Of a DNA stretch of 64,000 bases, positions 33,025-45,535 are shown piece by piece. Where the stretch lies: the NCBI GenBank assembly GCA_018389105.1, contig JACATO010001552.1:310001-374000 (forward strand). The letters run 5' to 3'. The notes below the pieces were generated by a model. That model saw only the letters and a list, made by a program, of their open reading frames with translations, had not been told where the DNA came from and ran no database searches. Position 1 is the stretch's first letter, and every line of letters begins with the position of its first letter. Source of the stretch: Nautilus pompilius. Lineage: Eukaryota > Mollusca > Cephalopoda > Nautilida > Nautilidae. The translations under genes and the position numbers were made by a program.

Positions 33025-34460
33025 AGCACTAAAGCGAACAAAACGACAGTGGAAGCAAAAGATTTAAAAGAAGTTATAATACCTCGATTCGTATCCCTAT
33101 TAGGGCGCTGATGTGCTCCTACTGAACAGACAAGTAGTTCGCACCTTTTAGTCTGTTTGTTAAATTGCTCAGGCAGTCTAGTGTTTTTTATAAAATTGGT
33201 AGACCAAAGATGCTGATCCCCAGCCTTGACCCTCTTGTTTCTTTCTACAGTCTTACGATGCTTTTTACTGAATAGAATCAAGACAAATGTTATTCATTCT
33301 CAAAACGTATATCCATCAAAAACATTTACTCCGAAGGAAGCAAATACATAAAGTAGCATTTTAGCTAAAATTTACTCGTGATGCCAGTTCACTTTTGACA
33401 ATCAAAAGGGCAAGGTCGGGGTTAGGGTTTGACGAGCTTGAACTCACTGAGTGATCGCTTAGTCGATGCAACTATGATTGGTTTAGTAATTTAGATTATT
33501 CACAGCATTAATGAAAATCACGGATGACTTGACTTGTACACTCTGGGCTTTGCTGGGGTCGGCTGGAATTTACTAAAACATGCAAAATCATTTAAGATTT
33601 CCAAAAAAAAATTTTTTTTTTTTTCTTTTTCATGGTATAAGCATCCTATTATTTCGTGTCGGTTCAGCTTAAGGCCGAGATTTCACAGGAGGAAGTCTTT
33701 TCATAGACTGTAGCAAAAGTGGTGTCCTCAATAACGTGGCCATTTAAGAAAAACGCATGGATGGGTGAATGCTTTTGGAATTCCGGAGCTGGATATTCGC
33801 TGCGCTGGCTTATCTTTTTTAGGAAAAAGACAAAACAAAAAGAAAAACTCTTGTTGGCGATGCTTGATAGGATACGATGTAATCTTCTTTGTTGTCGTTG
33901 TTTTCCTTTTCTACTTTGCTGAGTAGCATTCCTGGCCGATTTCCGAACACGGAACTGTTTACTCTTTCCGGTGTTGAGCGGCGATCAAAGGAATTCTTGG
34001 CGGGCCGCTCGTTACCTGTAATCCGATTATCTGGAAACGTACAACTATTTAAAACTTACCTGCATTAATTAACACGGGCACGGCGCGAGAGGAGAAGAAT
34101 CTCCGAGACAACACTGCTACAATATAAAACTCTTCTCTCCATCAACACCATTATACACGTGGTCGCTATTTATTACAATAGCAACGTTTATAAAACATTA
34201 GAGCTGCGTTCCCATGCGGAAGTGGGTCGGTCCCCCAAGCTCTGCGATTACCCTTGAGAAAACTTCCGCATCTGGAATTCACGACAGAGTTCGCAACTAT
34301 TTAGCAATTTTTATTCTATTTTAGCATAACGACCTTGGTTTTTTTTTTGTTTTAAACCGCACTTCAGAATTTCAGTGTTTTGTCGATGTATCCGTTAGAA
34401 AACCTACCGATTTACGAAGACTTAAGTAAATTAAAGTTAACCCCTTTGTGACGGTCTAAC
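33025..34460. other. spacer with possible regulatory cluster at 34.0-34.2 kb
   Basis: Contains A/T runs at 33603-33628. GATCAAAGG (33983-33991, TCF/LEF core) and ACAATAG (34175-34181, Sox core) lie 190 bp apart in a moderately GC-rich patch. No gene recognised. Confidence 0.35.
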
Positions 34461-34461
34461 A

Positions 34462-34645
34462 ACCTGACAGTTTGGCGCAAAGGTCCAGTGGTTAAGTTTT
34501 TTTTTCACCGCAGAGTCCTCCCCCTCCCAGAGCTCGATTCCTGGTGTAGTTATCTGGCTAATTTTTTTTACAAACCGGTTGTGAGGACTTTTCGCTTTCT
34601 TCTCTCATCAGAAAATGGAAGTTTTTTTTTGGTAGAAATTTTTTC
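34462..34645 (+). mobile_element. tRNA-derived SINE (degenerate)
   Basis: GGCGCAAAGGTCCAGTGGTT (34473-34492) is A-box-like and AGAGCTCGATTCCTGG (34529-34544) is B-box-like. The tail segment GGTTGTGAGGACTTTTC (34577-34593) resembles that of the element at 54.8 kb. Interrupted by a T-run. Confidence 0.5.
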
Positions 34646-34691
34646 TGCGGAAGCTGGAAGTACCGGGAGTCTTCGTCGGGCGGGATGATCA

Positions 34692-34705
34692 GCGCCCCCT
34701 GGCCG
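34692..34705 (-). promoter_or_regulatory. CTCF-like motif (12/14)
   Basis: The complement reads CGGCCAGGGGGCGC; the 3' core AGGGGGCGC is perfect. A weak match, 660 bp from a plus-strand 13/14 match at 35368. Confidence 0.2.
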
Positions 34706-35367
34706 TTAACCGCGACATTACGTTTGGTCCATCGTGAAGAATGGCGTGTATTATGTTATGGATTATCGCTCTTTAGTATATTCGTCGTCTTTTAAACAAA
34801 AAGACATCGACAACGACAATCACCCTTGAAACCAGAAGTCCATTTCTGCACAGTGTTTACTTACAATCTATGAAATTTAATTCGAAGTAAATGTCATATG
34901 ATAATGTAGCGGGAAGAGACAAAGTGATACGCGCGCACACCTCCCATCTAAGTCGACAAATGCAAACTTTAGCAAACGTACAAACAAAAATAATTTAATA
35001 AATAAAACAGAATTTGGGGTCAACTTCCGAAATATTCGCACAAACCAGTAAAATAAGGGGAGATAAATACGAACCAGCATTTAAAAAAAATTTTAAATGT
35101 TAGAAGTGGACATTGTTTTAGTCAGGTCTGTGGAACTCGTCTTTTCGTTATATTGACTTGTAAAGGCGTTTAAAATATTTCAGTATCAGATCTTTACGGA
35201 AAAAGGTTTAATCAGCTAATTAGAGAGAAAAGAAAAGAAAATTATATAGCGTAAAACGTTCCAAAGATATTCTCACAAGAACAACCAAAAAAAGGGACAA
35301 TAGGAAGGAGGGGGACTTATTCCTGTTTGTTCCGGCTGAATCATTAATGCTTGCATCACATCACTTT

Positions 35368-35381
35368 CCAATAGGGGGCAG
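35368..35381 (+). promoter_or_regulatory. CTCF-like motif (13/14)
   Basis: CCAATAGGGGGCAG, one mismatch (position 4) from CCASYAGRKGGCRS. Chance matches at this level are expected. Confidence 0.22.
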
Positions 35382-37213
35382 CACCTTCTGGGGAAACAAT
35401 TTTCGCGGCGAAATATCGTAAATCTCTGTTGAAGAGTACGGCGTTCGAGTTGGCACAAAAGCAGGAATAGAAAGCCGCATTGTATTGTCCACGAACCTCG
35501 TGCTGATTAGCATGCATAATGTGCATCTGACTTATATCTGGCCAGAAAGAGGAACCCGACGTATTTTGTAAAGCCCAGTGCGCAGGACTTACGCTCGAAC
35601 AGACCTGTCGACTTTTCACGGTGTTCGTGTAGATTGCCGCTCCTCCTAAACATCGACAGCAGCGATTGTCCGGCCACATGCTATTAAATATTAATAAAGG
35701 TAGAAATATTCATAAATATCACTATTTATTTGTCATTTATTTATAGGACAAAAAAATTTGTAGCTGCCGCTAATTGACATCGCTTCGATTCTCTCTCTCA
35801 TAGATCTGTTGTGAACCGGGTCATGTAGGTAAACTGATCAGCTCTTTAAAGGTGTTTCTGACTTAATTGCAACAATGAATGAGATAGTCGACAAGTACCT
35901 TAGCGCTCTGAGGAAAAGAGGAAACAGCGACTAAAATCTAACGCAGGGGACATCTCAAGAGGGATTATTCATGATATGATCTTAAAATATCTGATATCGA
36001 CCAACAAAGATTATAGTTTCTTGTATAACCTTTATGCTACACACACATATATATCAAGATGATTTCATGATTCCCCCCCCAAAAACGAATAATTGCTTTT
36101 TATTCACATATCCGCGATATGCATATCTGACCATCGTCAGCACCACAAAAAAGGACAAACTCGTTTTTTCTAGGAATTCTGATGACGAACGCTTGCGGTA
36201 ACCCAGGTATTTTGCACACTTATCCGAGGTTGGGCCTTTAGTATATCGTAGATGGCTTGTCCGTGTGCCGTATTGGCACCGATCTTCCGCTGTCGATGGA
36301 CGTTCAGTATTCGATAATCTGCTTGTTTAGGAAGGTTTAAAGGTGTCCGCACCATCGTCTCACGTCTCCGATTAGCATCACTGGCCGCACAGAAAGAGTT
36401 GTCCGGTAAATCTTCACTGACCGCCACCAGTATCTTTGTTGTTGTTGCAAGCAGCACCACCGCTGAGTCGATGACTTGTGCATAGTCTCGAGTCTACTGA
36501 ATTGGCAGAACGACGGAGTAATTGGCAGAGGTAAGTAAAAGCCCGTCTGGTGCACCATGCGCGTGGAGGGCTCTCTGAATGCGGACGGCCCGAGTCTCTT
36601 TCATTAATTCAACCCTCTTGACAGGCACCATTTAAAACAAATATGGCCGTGGTCAAGAGTTTACACGTGGCTGGCAAACACGGCGAACTCAGAACGAGGG
36701 TGAAGGAGAGGGTGTGTGGAATATGATATGTGGGTAAATATGAGTTCTGATTTTAAAAGCTGCTGAAACAACAGGTGTTTATCAAACCACCTGATCGTTT
36801 GCTAGCCAAGAAGTTGTGACCGATGTGTTCCCCATAAACTCAACGAAATCTAAAAGTCGAATTGAACATTTTCTTCTCTAACCAAGCAAGTGATTTTTTA
36901 AAAATTCTAAATCTGCTCGACTTTAAATGAAAAAAAGAAAAACTTTATATCCTGACTGGGCTGGTTTTAAAACGGCAATTTAGGATTAGTTTCTGAATTT
37001 TTTAATCTGTAATTACGTGTTTAAGCTTGCCATACCTTGAGCTATTTTGATACTAAAAAGATAATGATTCTTGCTGCTAAAACAGAATTGAGTTTAACTA
37101 ATAATGATAATATGAAAAAGGAAAAAAAAATATAAGAATAAACGCCATTTAAATTCTTTTGAGTTCAAATGTTCAGGAAGTACAAATTGTACTGACTTTA
37201 GTTAGTAACACAT

Positions 37214-37339
37214 TTAACCCTTTCTTCCCACGATGTGTAATTCTGAAGAGAAGTTCACGCATTTAAATTATTCGAAACCAAACATATTTTTTTTTAAATT
37301 ATTTTTTTACTGTAACTGGCATCGTGGACAGAAGAAAGC
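37214..37339. repeat. short foldback beginning at TTAA
   Basis: CTTTCTTCCCACGATG (37220-37235) and the complement of 37320-37339 (CTTTCTTCTGTCCACGATGC in part) form inverted arms about 85 bp apart. The left arm follows TTAACC, as in piggyBac-type termini, but no matching GGTTAA ends the right side, so classification is uncertain. Confidence 0.35.
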
Positions 37340-38637
37340 AGTCTCGCCAGAATTAGGTGGATATTAAGATTTTAAATCGTACATCGCATCGAACATGGAA
37401 ACGTAAGCCTCTAACCCGAAACCAATATCTACCCCGAGATGATTTCTGAGCATGCGCATGTTTTTGGGCCAGATACATTAGCATACGTGCCACAAATAGA
37501 CGTCGTCTCGCCAGCAGGGTAGACAAACAGGTTCGACACACAGCGCCGCCTGTTTTGTCAGCTGCGTACCACATCGCACAATAGATCTTACCTTATTTAG
37601 GATATACACGTTATCGATTAATATGTCAATGAATTGTCACTAATAGTCTTCATTCTGAACGGCAAAAAAAAGGAATTTTTTTTAAAAAAAATCGGAATAA
37701 TGAAATAGCGGTGTAGATATTAGCATATTTTTTACGGTCCAAGCTGAATAAATATTTTCTTACAATAAATTAACTTGTAACTGGAAACTGCAGTCGTTTT
37801 ATGGTTAATCCTTCACAAAGCGGCATTTATAGTTATTCGCTAACCGGAATGCTATTCAGTACTAGATACATATTGAAATATTGGTGAATTAATATTCAAA
37901 AGAATGGTGTTTAAAAAAGGGCCTCCTACATATCAGTGACAGGCGTGAAATCCAAAGGATCGCAGGTTCTGTATTTAACGAGACGATTTCGTGTAAAATG
38001 CTTCCAAAAATAAGTTCAACATAAAGACGTTCGATTTGCGGCGATAGTTCGTGACATTCGCGAGTTTTTTCGAGGCCCGGCTGTGTAATTTCCCGTGGCA
38101 TCGTACGTATGCCAGAAGTAGGACTGGTGCGTGAGAGCTCTCACCTTTTTAATAAAACAGGCACAATCGCTATTGCTGTTGTAATTCTGCTTTCTGTTGG
38201 CCGAACAGCTTAGTCACCTTGACTTTACAGAAGTGAACAGTCGTTGTTCTGCCCCGAGTGACCGCGAGGACAGGCTCTCATCTGGAGTCCGAGCGGATCT
38301 ACGGTTTGACGTCGTGTTTTTTTTTTAAAGCTGGGCAACTGTGTAGCGTACTCGCTCGTCATGACAACACCCGGTCAGCGTTGCGTGGCTGATATTTAGC
38401 CACTGGCTTATCTTCTTTCGTTCTTCTGTGACACACATCCGTCTTCTCATATTTAATCAGAACAGTTCTAGTGGTACCTGGGCTTGCTGAACTCGGCCGT
38501 TTCTTGCGATTGCTTCTACGAGACTTCGACCGTCGGAAGACATCTCGCACCGTAGCCTTTCGCTGGCTTCGTGAGTACGACAGAATTCGAAGACAGTTTT
38601 TACTTAGAGTTCATTTAAGAATTTCAGGATTTAAGTA

Positions 38638-38661
38638 GAGAGAGAGAGAGATGGAAAGAGA

Positions 38662-38710
<49 letters not shown>

Positions 38711-38850
38711 ACGTCCACTATAGAGAGAGAAAAGTGACGTCGTCAGCACACACACAGAGAAAGAGATGACGTCGTCAGCACACAGCGAGAGAGAGCGAGA
38801 GAGAGAGAGAGAGAGAGGAGAGACGAGAGCGAGAGAGAGAGAGATGGAGA
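38638..38850. repeat. (GA)n array with duplicated TGACGTCGTCAGCACACA
   Basis: GA-rich array of about 210 bp. The 18-bp TGACGTCGTCAGCACACA occurs at 38735-38752 and 38767-38784, separated by a short CA/GA stretch. Each copy holds TGACGTCG, close to a CRE/ATF site. Confidence 0.93.
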
Positions 38851-41800
38851 TTATTATTTATGGTGATACTGATGATATTTGAACTAATCTTCTAATTCCA
38901 TCATTTTTTAAAAAAAAAATTGTTTTGTCCAATTCTAGTGATCAAACCGTCTTAGAGATAACACATACCTACATCAATCTGATCAACACTTCCTAGCGCT
39001 AAAACCATTTTTCGTATTAAATAGAAATGGCACTTTTTAAAATCGTATTTTTGCGGTCAAAACTCTAATGTTAACGTACTCTCGGCGGAATAAAGCTTTG
39101 CGTAAATGATGTTTTACCAGAAAATTTCTATTCGCATTTTGCAAAGAACCCGTTATGGTCTCATTCTGGCCGAACTTCGGTTGACTATAAAAGGACAACT
39201 TGTGTGTTTCAAATTTAAAAAAAAAAATTACTACATTTATCAGCGTTTTCCTCTCAAAAATCTACCAAACTGTCAAATAGAACATTCCGTGAGTATACCA
39301 TTACTTTTTATCGATACACGTTAATAAGTGGACTCATTCTGAAAGCAGGTGGTTTACTCGACCATACACGTAGGTTTAAGAATGATCTTTAAATGAACAC
39401 CTGTAGTTCTCGTATACGTTGCCAGGTAACTTTGTATCAGAACTTAAATCACTCCAGAAGGTAACTTTGTTCTGACTACAATCTGTTTTCACAAAATCAT
39501 TACTTATTGATTACATCTTACATGTTCTGTGTTATTCCATTAAAAAGAAAAAGAAAAAGAAAGTTTGTCATTTTTAATTATCATTAAGATACCGTTTAAA
39601 GCGAGAGCTTTCTAATTAGAGCTACATGATATAATGTTCGCCATTTTGTTTCGAAGATGCAGTAAAATACAGTAGCAGCCAGAATCATTGTACCACTTTA
39701 TGATTTTAAAAAAGCATTTAGTGTTTATTGCTTCTCGCGTGTGTATATGTGTGTGGCAAAGTAGAGAAGATATTTCTTTCGGCGTGCAACTATAAAATAA
39801 GAAATTGAAATCTTTAATACATGCTCGTTTTGCATCTATAAAATATTGTCGGCCTCCCAAAGCGTTAAAAATCAATGCTGGACCTGGCAGAACAACACAG
39901 CAACAACATGTTTAAATTATATTTGCAAAAAAAAAAAACTTGTTAATTATCTGAGGTACACGTCTTCCGTAAACTTACCCTAATAGCAACAAAGATCCAG
40001 ACGCGTCAGGGCTAAGTCTTGTATTCACTATCCGAGTAAACGTTATCGTAGTCTATCTTTGCACGACGTTTTTTGGTTCCCTAATAGCCCCCTAAAGATA
40101 GACTACATAAGATACTTACCAAAAAGTAAAAGGTGTACTTTTGTATAGTAAACAAATTTTTTTAAAAAAGAAACGTAAAAAATAATTAACCTTTTTTTTT
40201 TTTTGCGTTGATTTCTGTAGATATGACTGTGTTAACAGAACAAAGAAATATCTTCTCTTAGACTTGTCTAAATAAATTCTATCTGGAGAATATAACTCCC
40301 TGGCTTTTCAACAGTTAAAATAAACCCTTGTGACACTTCACCTCCAAGTCAAAACAATGGCGTTACAGATCGGAGAAGCCAAAGATTATCCCCACTATTT
40401 TCTATATACATTACAATGGTTCTTCATTCCTCGCATTGTACCATAATTATGTATTGTTTATTGCAACACGAAAATTGTTTTAAAATATTCAACTGCATTT
40501 TGAGATTTGTTTAAATTTTAAATATGATTTTAAAGAGACGCATACAGTCAAATTAAGTAAATGCATGTAAGCAAATTCTATCGTGTCGGAGCTGTGAGAG
40601 GAACCATTTCAGTTAAGACTTTTAATGTCCAACATGAAAAAGGCAAAGACAGAGGGCAATGCTGACTTGAGAAAACGGATGACAGCACTGTAAATTAGTA
40701 TTTGTGGAGGAGAGAAAAGGTGTATGTAACGTTGTGGATGCACAAGTCAACAGTCCACTACATGACTGTGGAATTTAGCGCAACCAAGTGATATTAACAA
40801 AAGGGGAATAAGATGGCCGTTCGCGAAAGGAGATCACAAGATCAGAGGAATCGTAAAGGTAGAACCGGAGAAAAGTTTCGTTATTAAGTCAGTTACCAAC
40901 CTCTGCTGGTTATTGCTTATGTTCGGTTTTCTCCGAGGTAAAACGTTCGAAAACTGTTATTAAGCCGAAGATTTACCGTGCTAAGTTCTAAGCGCGAGAG
41001 TGCAATTTCATCAACATAAACATAAATATTCCGAAAATTTTAAGAACTGACTGGAAAAGCTGTATGGAGTAATTTTCATGTTACGATGAACTATGCAAAA
41101 ATTATCATTGGTAAGTGAAGATATTCACAACACCTATTTCATTTGTTTTATATTTAAAAAAAATCGGGTGACACATTTTACAGACAGGTAAACACAACCC
41201 ATCAACCATCTTCCTCCAAAGCAACCGTCTACTTTGAGGTGGTGGTTCGGATACATTTTCAATCTGTTGTACAATGAAAATCCTACCCTACCGGTCATTC
41301 TCGTCACCAGCTTTGTTCCTAAAGGTCACCTGAATAACAAGTCAGCCATTCCACCGGTCGGAAAACGTAAATAACCGGATGCAGGTTTTCGTTTTTACCT
41401 GACAGTTTTAAATGACTGGTTTATTTTCCTGAAGCTTAACTAAGACAAATATGAAAAAAAAAAAAAAAGATTTTTTTTAAAAAAGAAAAGATAGGGGGGG
41501 GTGATACAGAAATAATTTAGATTTATGAGAACTTTCAGAGAGGATATAATCCGTTCCACATTATCTGAGTAGCAGCTGTAACGTTTTGTGAATACGTGGA
41601 TTAAGTATTCATTATCAATTTTCAAACATTCCATGTAAAAATTAATGATTACCAAGACTCTGCAGTCGAAAATCGATTGTATATTCATCGAAACGTTGAA
41701 ATTATTTATTTATACGATTTAGCTCTATTAACTTTGATCTTATCTCAGTAACTCTGACTTTATTATAAAAAAATGACTTGTCGCCGTTTTTGGTCTGAGT

Positions 41801-42430
41801 GCTGTGCATAAATTATTTACTCGACTCGGCTCACCAGGCATATTTTAGGGTTGTGCTGAAAATATTTAAAGTATGCGCAGCGTTATCGCTTGTTAATTGT
41901 CATAGACATGTCCTAGATCAGAAATATGAATGAAAAAGAGAGAAATCTAAGATTATAACAAAGGAAAGTCAGTTAGATATTACTTAGAAGTAGCACAATG
42001 GTAATCAAGATGAAGCCATGCGCGTTTTCTTGGTAACTAACCCTGAATTTCGAACGGTTTGTTCTGTTGCTTCATCGGGATCTGTCGACAGATCGACGAC
42101 ACTAAAAGGTATAATATAGAAAGTAGTTCTATTCCTGAAAAAAAAAGGGGGGAAGAAAAGCTGGACCTTATTCAATAACTAATCCATAATCACCGTTTGC
42201 TCGTTTTTCGCTTTTCTTTAGATTTCGAAACTTCGAAAGAAGAAAAAAGTTTAATCATTATAAAATTCGCTGCAATTTTAAATTAATTTTTACTTTAATT
42301 GTCCCTAAAAAAGACTGCAAAACACCAGGCTCTAAACTTTGGCACTCAGTTTGTTAAAATGATAAGCATCCGGAAGTCTGCAAGGAACAGGGTATTTGTC
42401 TGCTGAAGGTTGACAAGAAGACTGTCCAGT
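38851..42430. other. AT-rich intergenic sequence
   Basis: Homopolymer runs at 38907-38922, 39215-39229, 40191-40204 and 41453-41485. No coding motif or repeat end recognised. Confidence 0.4.
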
Positions 42431-42960
42431 TCAACGAAAGGCAATAGAAAACGGTTAACGAGCGTCCTAGAAGACCGAGGCCAAGCGAACGAAAGCTTTA
42501 AGCGCAGATACCGAACCCAACAATAGACTGTTAATGTGGCAGAACATGCAAGATGTCTGTGAGAACAGTCAGACTTCATGTCCGCAGCACTGGGACAACG
42601 GAAGAACGGCAAGATGCAAAACACTTCTCACCCCACGCAATGTTAGTTATTGACTGGAATTGGCAACGCAGATGTACCAGTATCGTTCGTGTTTTAAAGC
42701 GTTGTTCCGTCTTTTGGCGAATTCGTTTTCTACGGTTTTTACTCAGGCACTAGTCTTGCGTTCTAGCGCCGTCCAGCACCAAAATTCCATTGGATTATTC
42801 GCAAAGCCACGATAAAATATAGCTGCCCGCCTGTCATGGTGTGGATTGAGATTTAGGCCAATGAGCGGTCACAGACGGGGGGGTCTCTCTGCGAAAGAAC
42901 TGAAACTTCTGCCAATAAATTAATCAATGGGCATCTGTCCAATGAAGGAAGTATCTTATT
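42430..42960 (+). mobile_element. Tc1-like DNA transposase remnant
   Basis: MSVRTVRLHVRSTG (about 42553-42594) fits the second helix-turn-helix of Tc1-like transposases ('vSvrTVrrrLr.aGl'). HFSPHAM and WQRR (about 42620-42670) fit the following 'hLsprha...lnWqrrh'. VVPSFGEFVFYGFYSG (about 42705-42750, another frame) fits 'VvFSDESRFcLygsDG', where the aligned position of the second catalytic Asp is no longer Asp. VMVW and ANERSQTG (about 42836-42880) fit 'SVMVWGGIs.ngRt.L'. The order is right, but stops and frame changes make it a dead copy. Ends and TA duplication were not found. The last 140 bp are shared with 26.3 kb. Confidence 0.75.
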
Positions 42961-43299
42961 TATTTATTTTTTAGAAGTTAATACACCCTGTCCCTGAATC
43001 GCAAAGATGGAAAGATAGCAAGGTGCTGGGGTACCTCAAATTATATCTGAGCAATAACGAAAGCAGCCAACAGAAGGCAATGGCCGACAGCTTGAGCGAA
43101 AGATTGTTATAATTAGCCTTTAATGGCGGGTATTTGCAAATGCAGTAGGGTAACGTAGCTAGTCCATCTTTAAACCGTATCAAGATGTATTAGTGAAGCA
43201 ATGTCTAATGGAAGAAATGCTGCAAATATTCCACTACTGCGTATTGATAATACGAGACTTCTTAAAGAAGTAACTGGACAGATAGTGTGGATTAGCATA
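42961..43299. other. spacer
   Basis: Nothing recognised apart from the TA (43298-43299) flanking the next element. Confidence 0.4.
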
Positions 43300-43924
43300 C
43301 AGTCAAACCTCCGTTAGTGAACACCTCCAGTTAGTGAACGTTTTTTCCTGGTCTCAAATTTCGCCTATCTTTTAACATTGCAAATTTTAGGCTTTTTTCT
43401 GATTAGTGAACCACTCTCTACTGTGAACAGTGAACATTTTTCTTGGTCCCAAATATCAAATTTTAATACAAATGACATTCTATTTAGTGAACATACATTT
43501 TGTTCACTCAGCCAGCCATATCACTACAGCCATATCAGCCATACTCAGTCATCAGGCAATTGACTCATTAAAGCCATATCACACAATAAGAAACCACAGC
43601 CCTCTATTTGTAATTTAACAAAAAGATATTTTTCACCTCCAGCACCTGGTCCCTTTCAAGAGTTCCGATTCACAATGCAACAAACAATGAATAATATACA
43701 ATGAACATTTTTATTTTACACTTTTTCATGTGTATAAAGATTGTGTACATATTTTTTTCTGATAAAAATTTTATTTCATGTCCTTAACAATAAATCTGTG
43801 ATTAATTTCATACATATTTTGATGTTTTATCATCTTTCAACATAATTTCTGATTAGTGAACACCTCCAATTAGTGAACATTTTTGGTCGGTCCCAAAGAT
43901 GTTCAGTAATGGGAGGTTTGACTG
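43300..43924. mobile_element. Tigger/pogo-like MITE (625 bp) with TA duplication
   Basis: The left end CAGTCAAACCTCC and the complement of the right end are identical for 13 bp and similar for about 15 more, flanked on both sides by TA (43298-43299, 43925-43926). These are typical pogo/Tigger termini. A TTAGTGAACACCTCCA motif occurs just inside the left end (43313-43328) and again in the same orientation near the right end (about 43855-43870), with further TTAGTGAAC copies inside. The interior has no transposase motif, so it depended on a partner element for movement. Confidence 0.85.
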
Positions 43925-45484
43925 TACTGTATTATATGTGTGGGGGGGTTAGAAAGATGGCAGTTTAAAAAACAAAAATACTACAGATGGCATAATAATA
44001 ATATTTTTTTGGAAAATGGTATTAAACTGCAGCATTATGGAGAAGCAGGCGATCAGTTGCGCTTTGCTTCAGACGAGTACAATAAAAAGACACAAGGAAA
44101 AGCTGAGACTGCCTTCTGGCGGAGTGGTTTTCCTGATGTTCAGTTCGGCTGCCATTCTGCTAGGTTACCCCCCCACCAAACACGATTAGATAAAAGCATT
44201 ATCAAATAAAAAACAACAACAAGACGTTTACATAAAAAAAACAATGGGTAATAACGGATTGTACCTTTGCGATGATACTAGATTAAATTTTGTTTCATCA
44301 ATGCAGTATTGTTTGACCTTAGGAAAAAAAAAAATCTAACATTACCAGTGATATCTACTCGGACGTGGGAATTGATCTAAGCTAATATTCAATGAATGAA
44401 AGTCTCCATGGTATGATAAACGTGGCGTTAAAACGTTTGATCGGAATTGTCTTCGTGTGAACGTACGCACAGATGTATTGAGACTCCGGTATTAATCAGA
44501 GGAATTATGATTTACTTTTCTAGTGGCAATCAATTCCAGATGATCCCAGTAATTACCCATGACTCAGTACAAAAGGACTGCTGTACGTTTTAATCTTGCA
44601 ATTTATTTATTATTGATATTCATCGGTGCTCAAAAAAAATAATACATAAATATTTATATATTTTTTTCTGGAAGACTTGTTCTATTTAAAGAGATGGAAA
44701 GTTAATGTTTTTCTATTTTAAAACCGATTAGCTAGCAGTGCTAAACGTTGCTAACCGAGCCAAATGTTTTCCTTTGCTTTAATAACAGATATGAAGAACC
44801 AGAAGGCCGGTTTCAGGTGGTATTTACACAACATTAGGTACAGAACAGAGTAAATGTCGCGTAAACGCCACCTAAAAGAGTTTTTTTTTTTTTTTTTTTG
44901 TTCTTTGACAAAGTCGCCAAAAATAAGTAGAGGTGACCTTTAAGAGACGAAAAACAGAAATAAACCGATGTAGTCACGAACAGATGATCGGCACAAACCG
45001 CCCAAAAAACAAAAGAGCAAAGAACTTCTGTTGTTTGTTCATGAGTGGAGCATTTCGCAAGATAAATACACTGAAAAATCTCTACATGCAACAAAGATGA
45101 ATTGACATGCCTCTGATGTAATTAATTAGGAGTCTGGATTAAGGGGTATTGTTGGATTATTCTAAAGCTTTACCGTCAGGGAGAAATCGGAACGGACGTG
45201 TCTCATTTGACGGCGGAATCGGTAGATGTCGGAATGCGTTTTTCTGGGAAAACAGTGCGGTTACTAACCGGAAAAACCCGTCGGATATCTGTGGAAACGG
45301 TCTGTTTGGCAAAGCGAAAAAAAAAAATGAAAATTACCAGCACCACTGAAGAAGCTGAGTAAATAAAAGAGTTTCTTTTAAAGGATAGTAGCAGCCTTCG
45401 TGAATATTTTTTCTTCCAAAGAAGAATAAAACGAGAGGGCGTTTTAAATACTATTTTAGCATACAAGAAACCGAATCCTCGATA

Positions 45485-45490
<6 letters not shown>
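43925..45490. other. AT-rich spacer
   Basis: T-run at 44881-44899, A-run at 45318-45328. Frames of up to 89 codons without motif. Confidence 0.4.
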
Positions 45491-45528
<38 letters not shown>

Positions 45529-45535
45529 TGTGTGT
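45491..45535. repeat. (GT)n microsatellite
   Basis: About 45 bp of GT with one inserted G near 45531. Confidence 0.97.

Larger units (their letters stand above)
34706..38637. other. intergenic sequence
   Basis: Frames at 35.36-35.68 and 36.17-36.56 kb (minus) have no secure family. A TTAA-associated foldback lies at 37214-37339. Poly-A and poly-T pieces occur at 37288-37310 and 37665-37690. No host gene recognised. Confidence 0.4.

Noticed and set aside
35356-35500. Possible L1-type endonuclease fragment (minus; ANSNAVLFNRDLRY)
   Set aside because: Faint resemblance to 'NSxGVaILFNxxlxy' only; too short to support.
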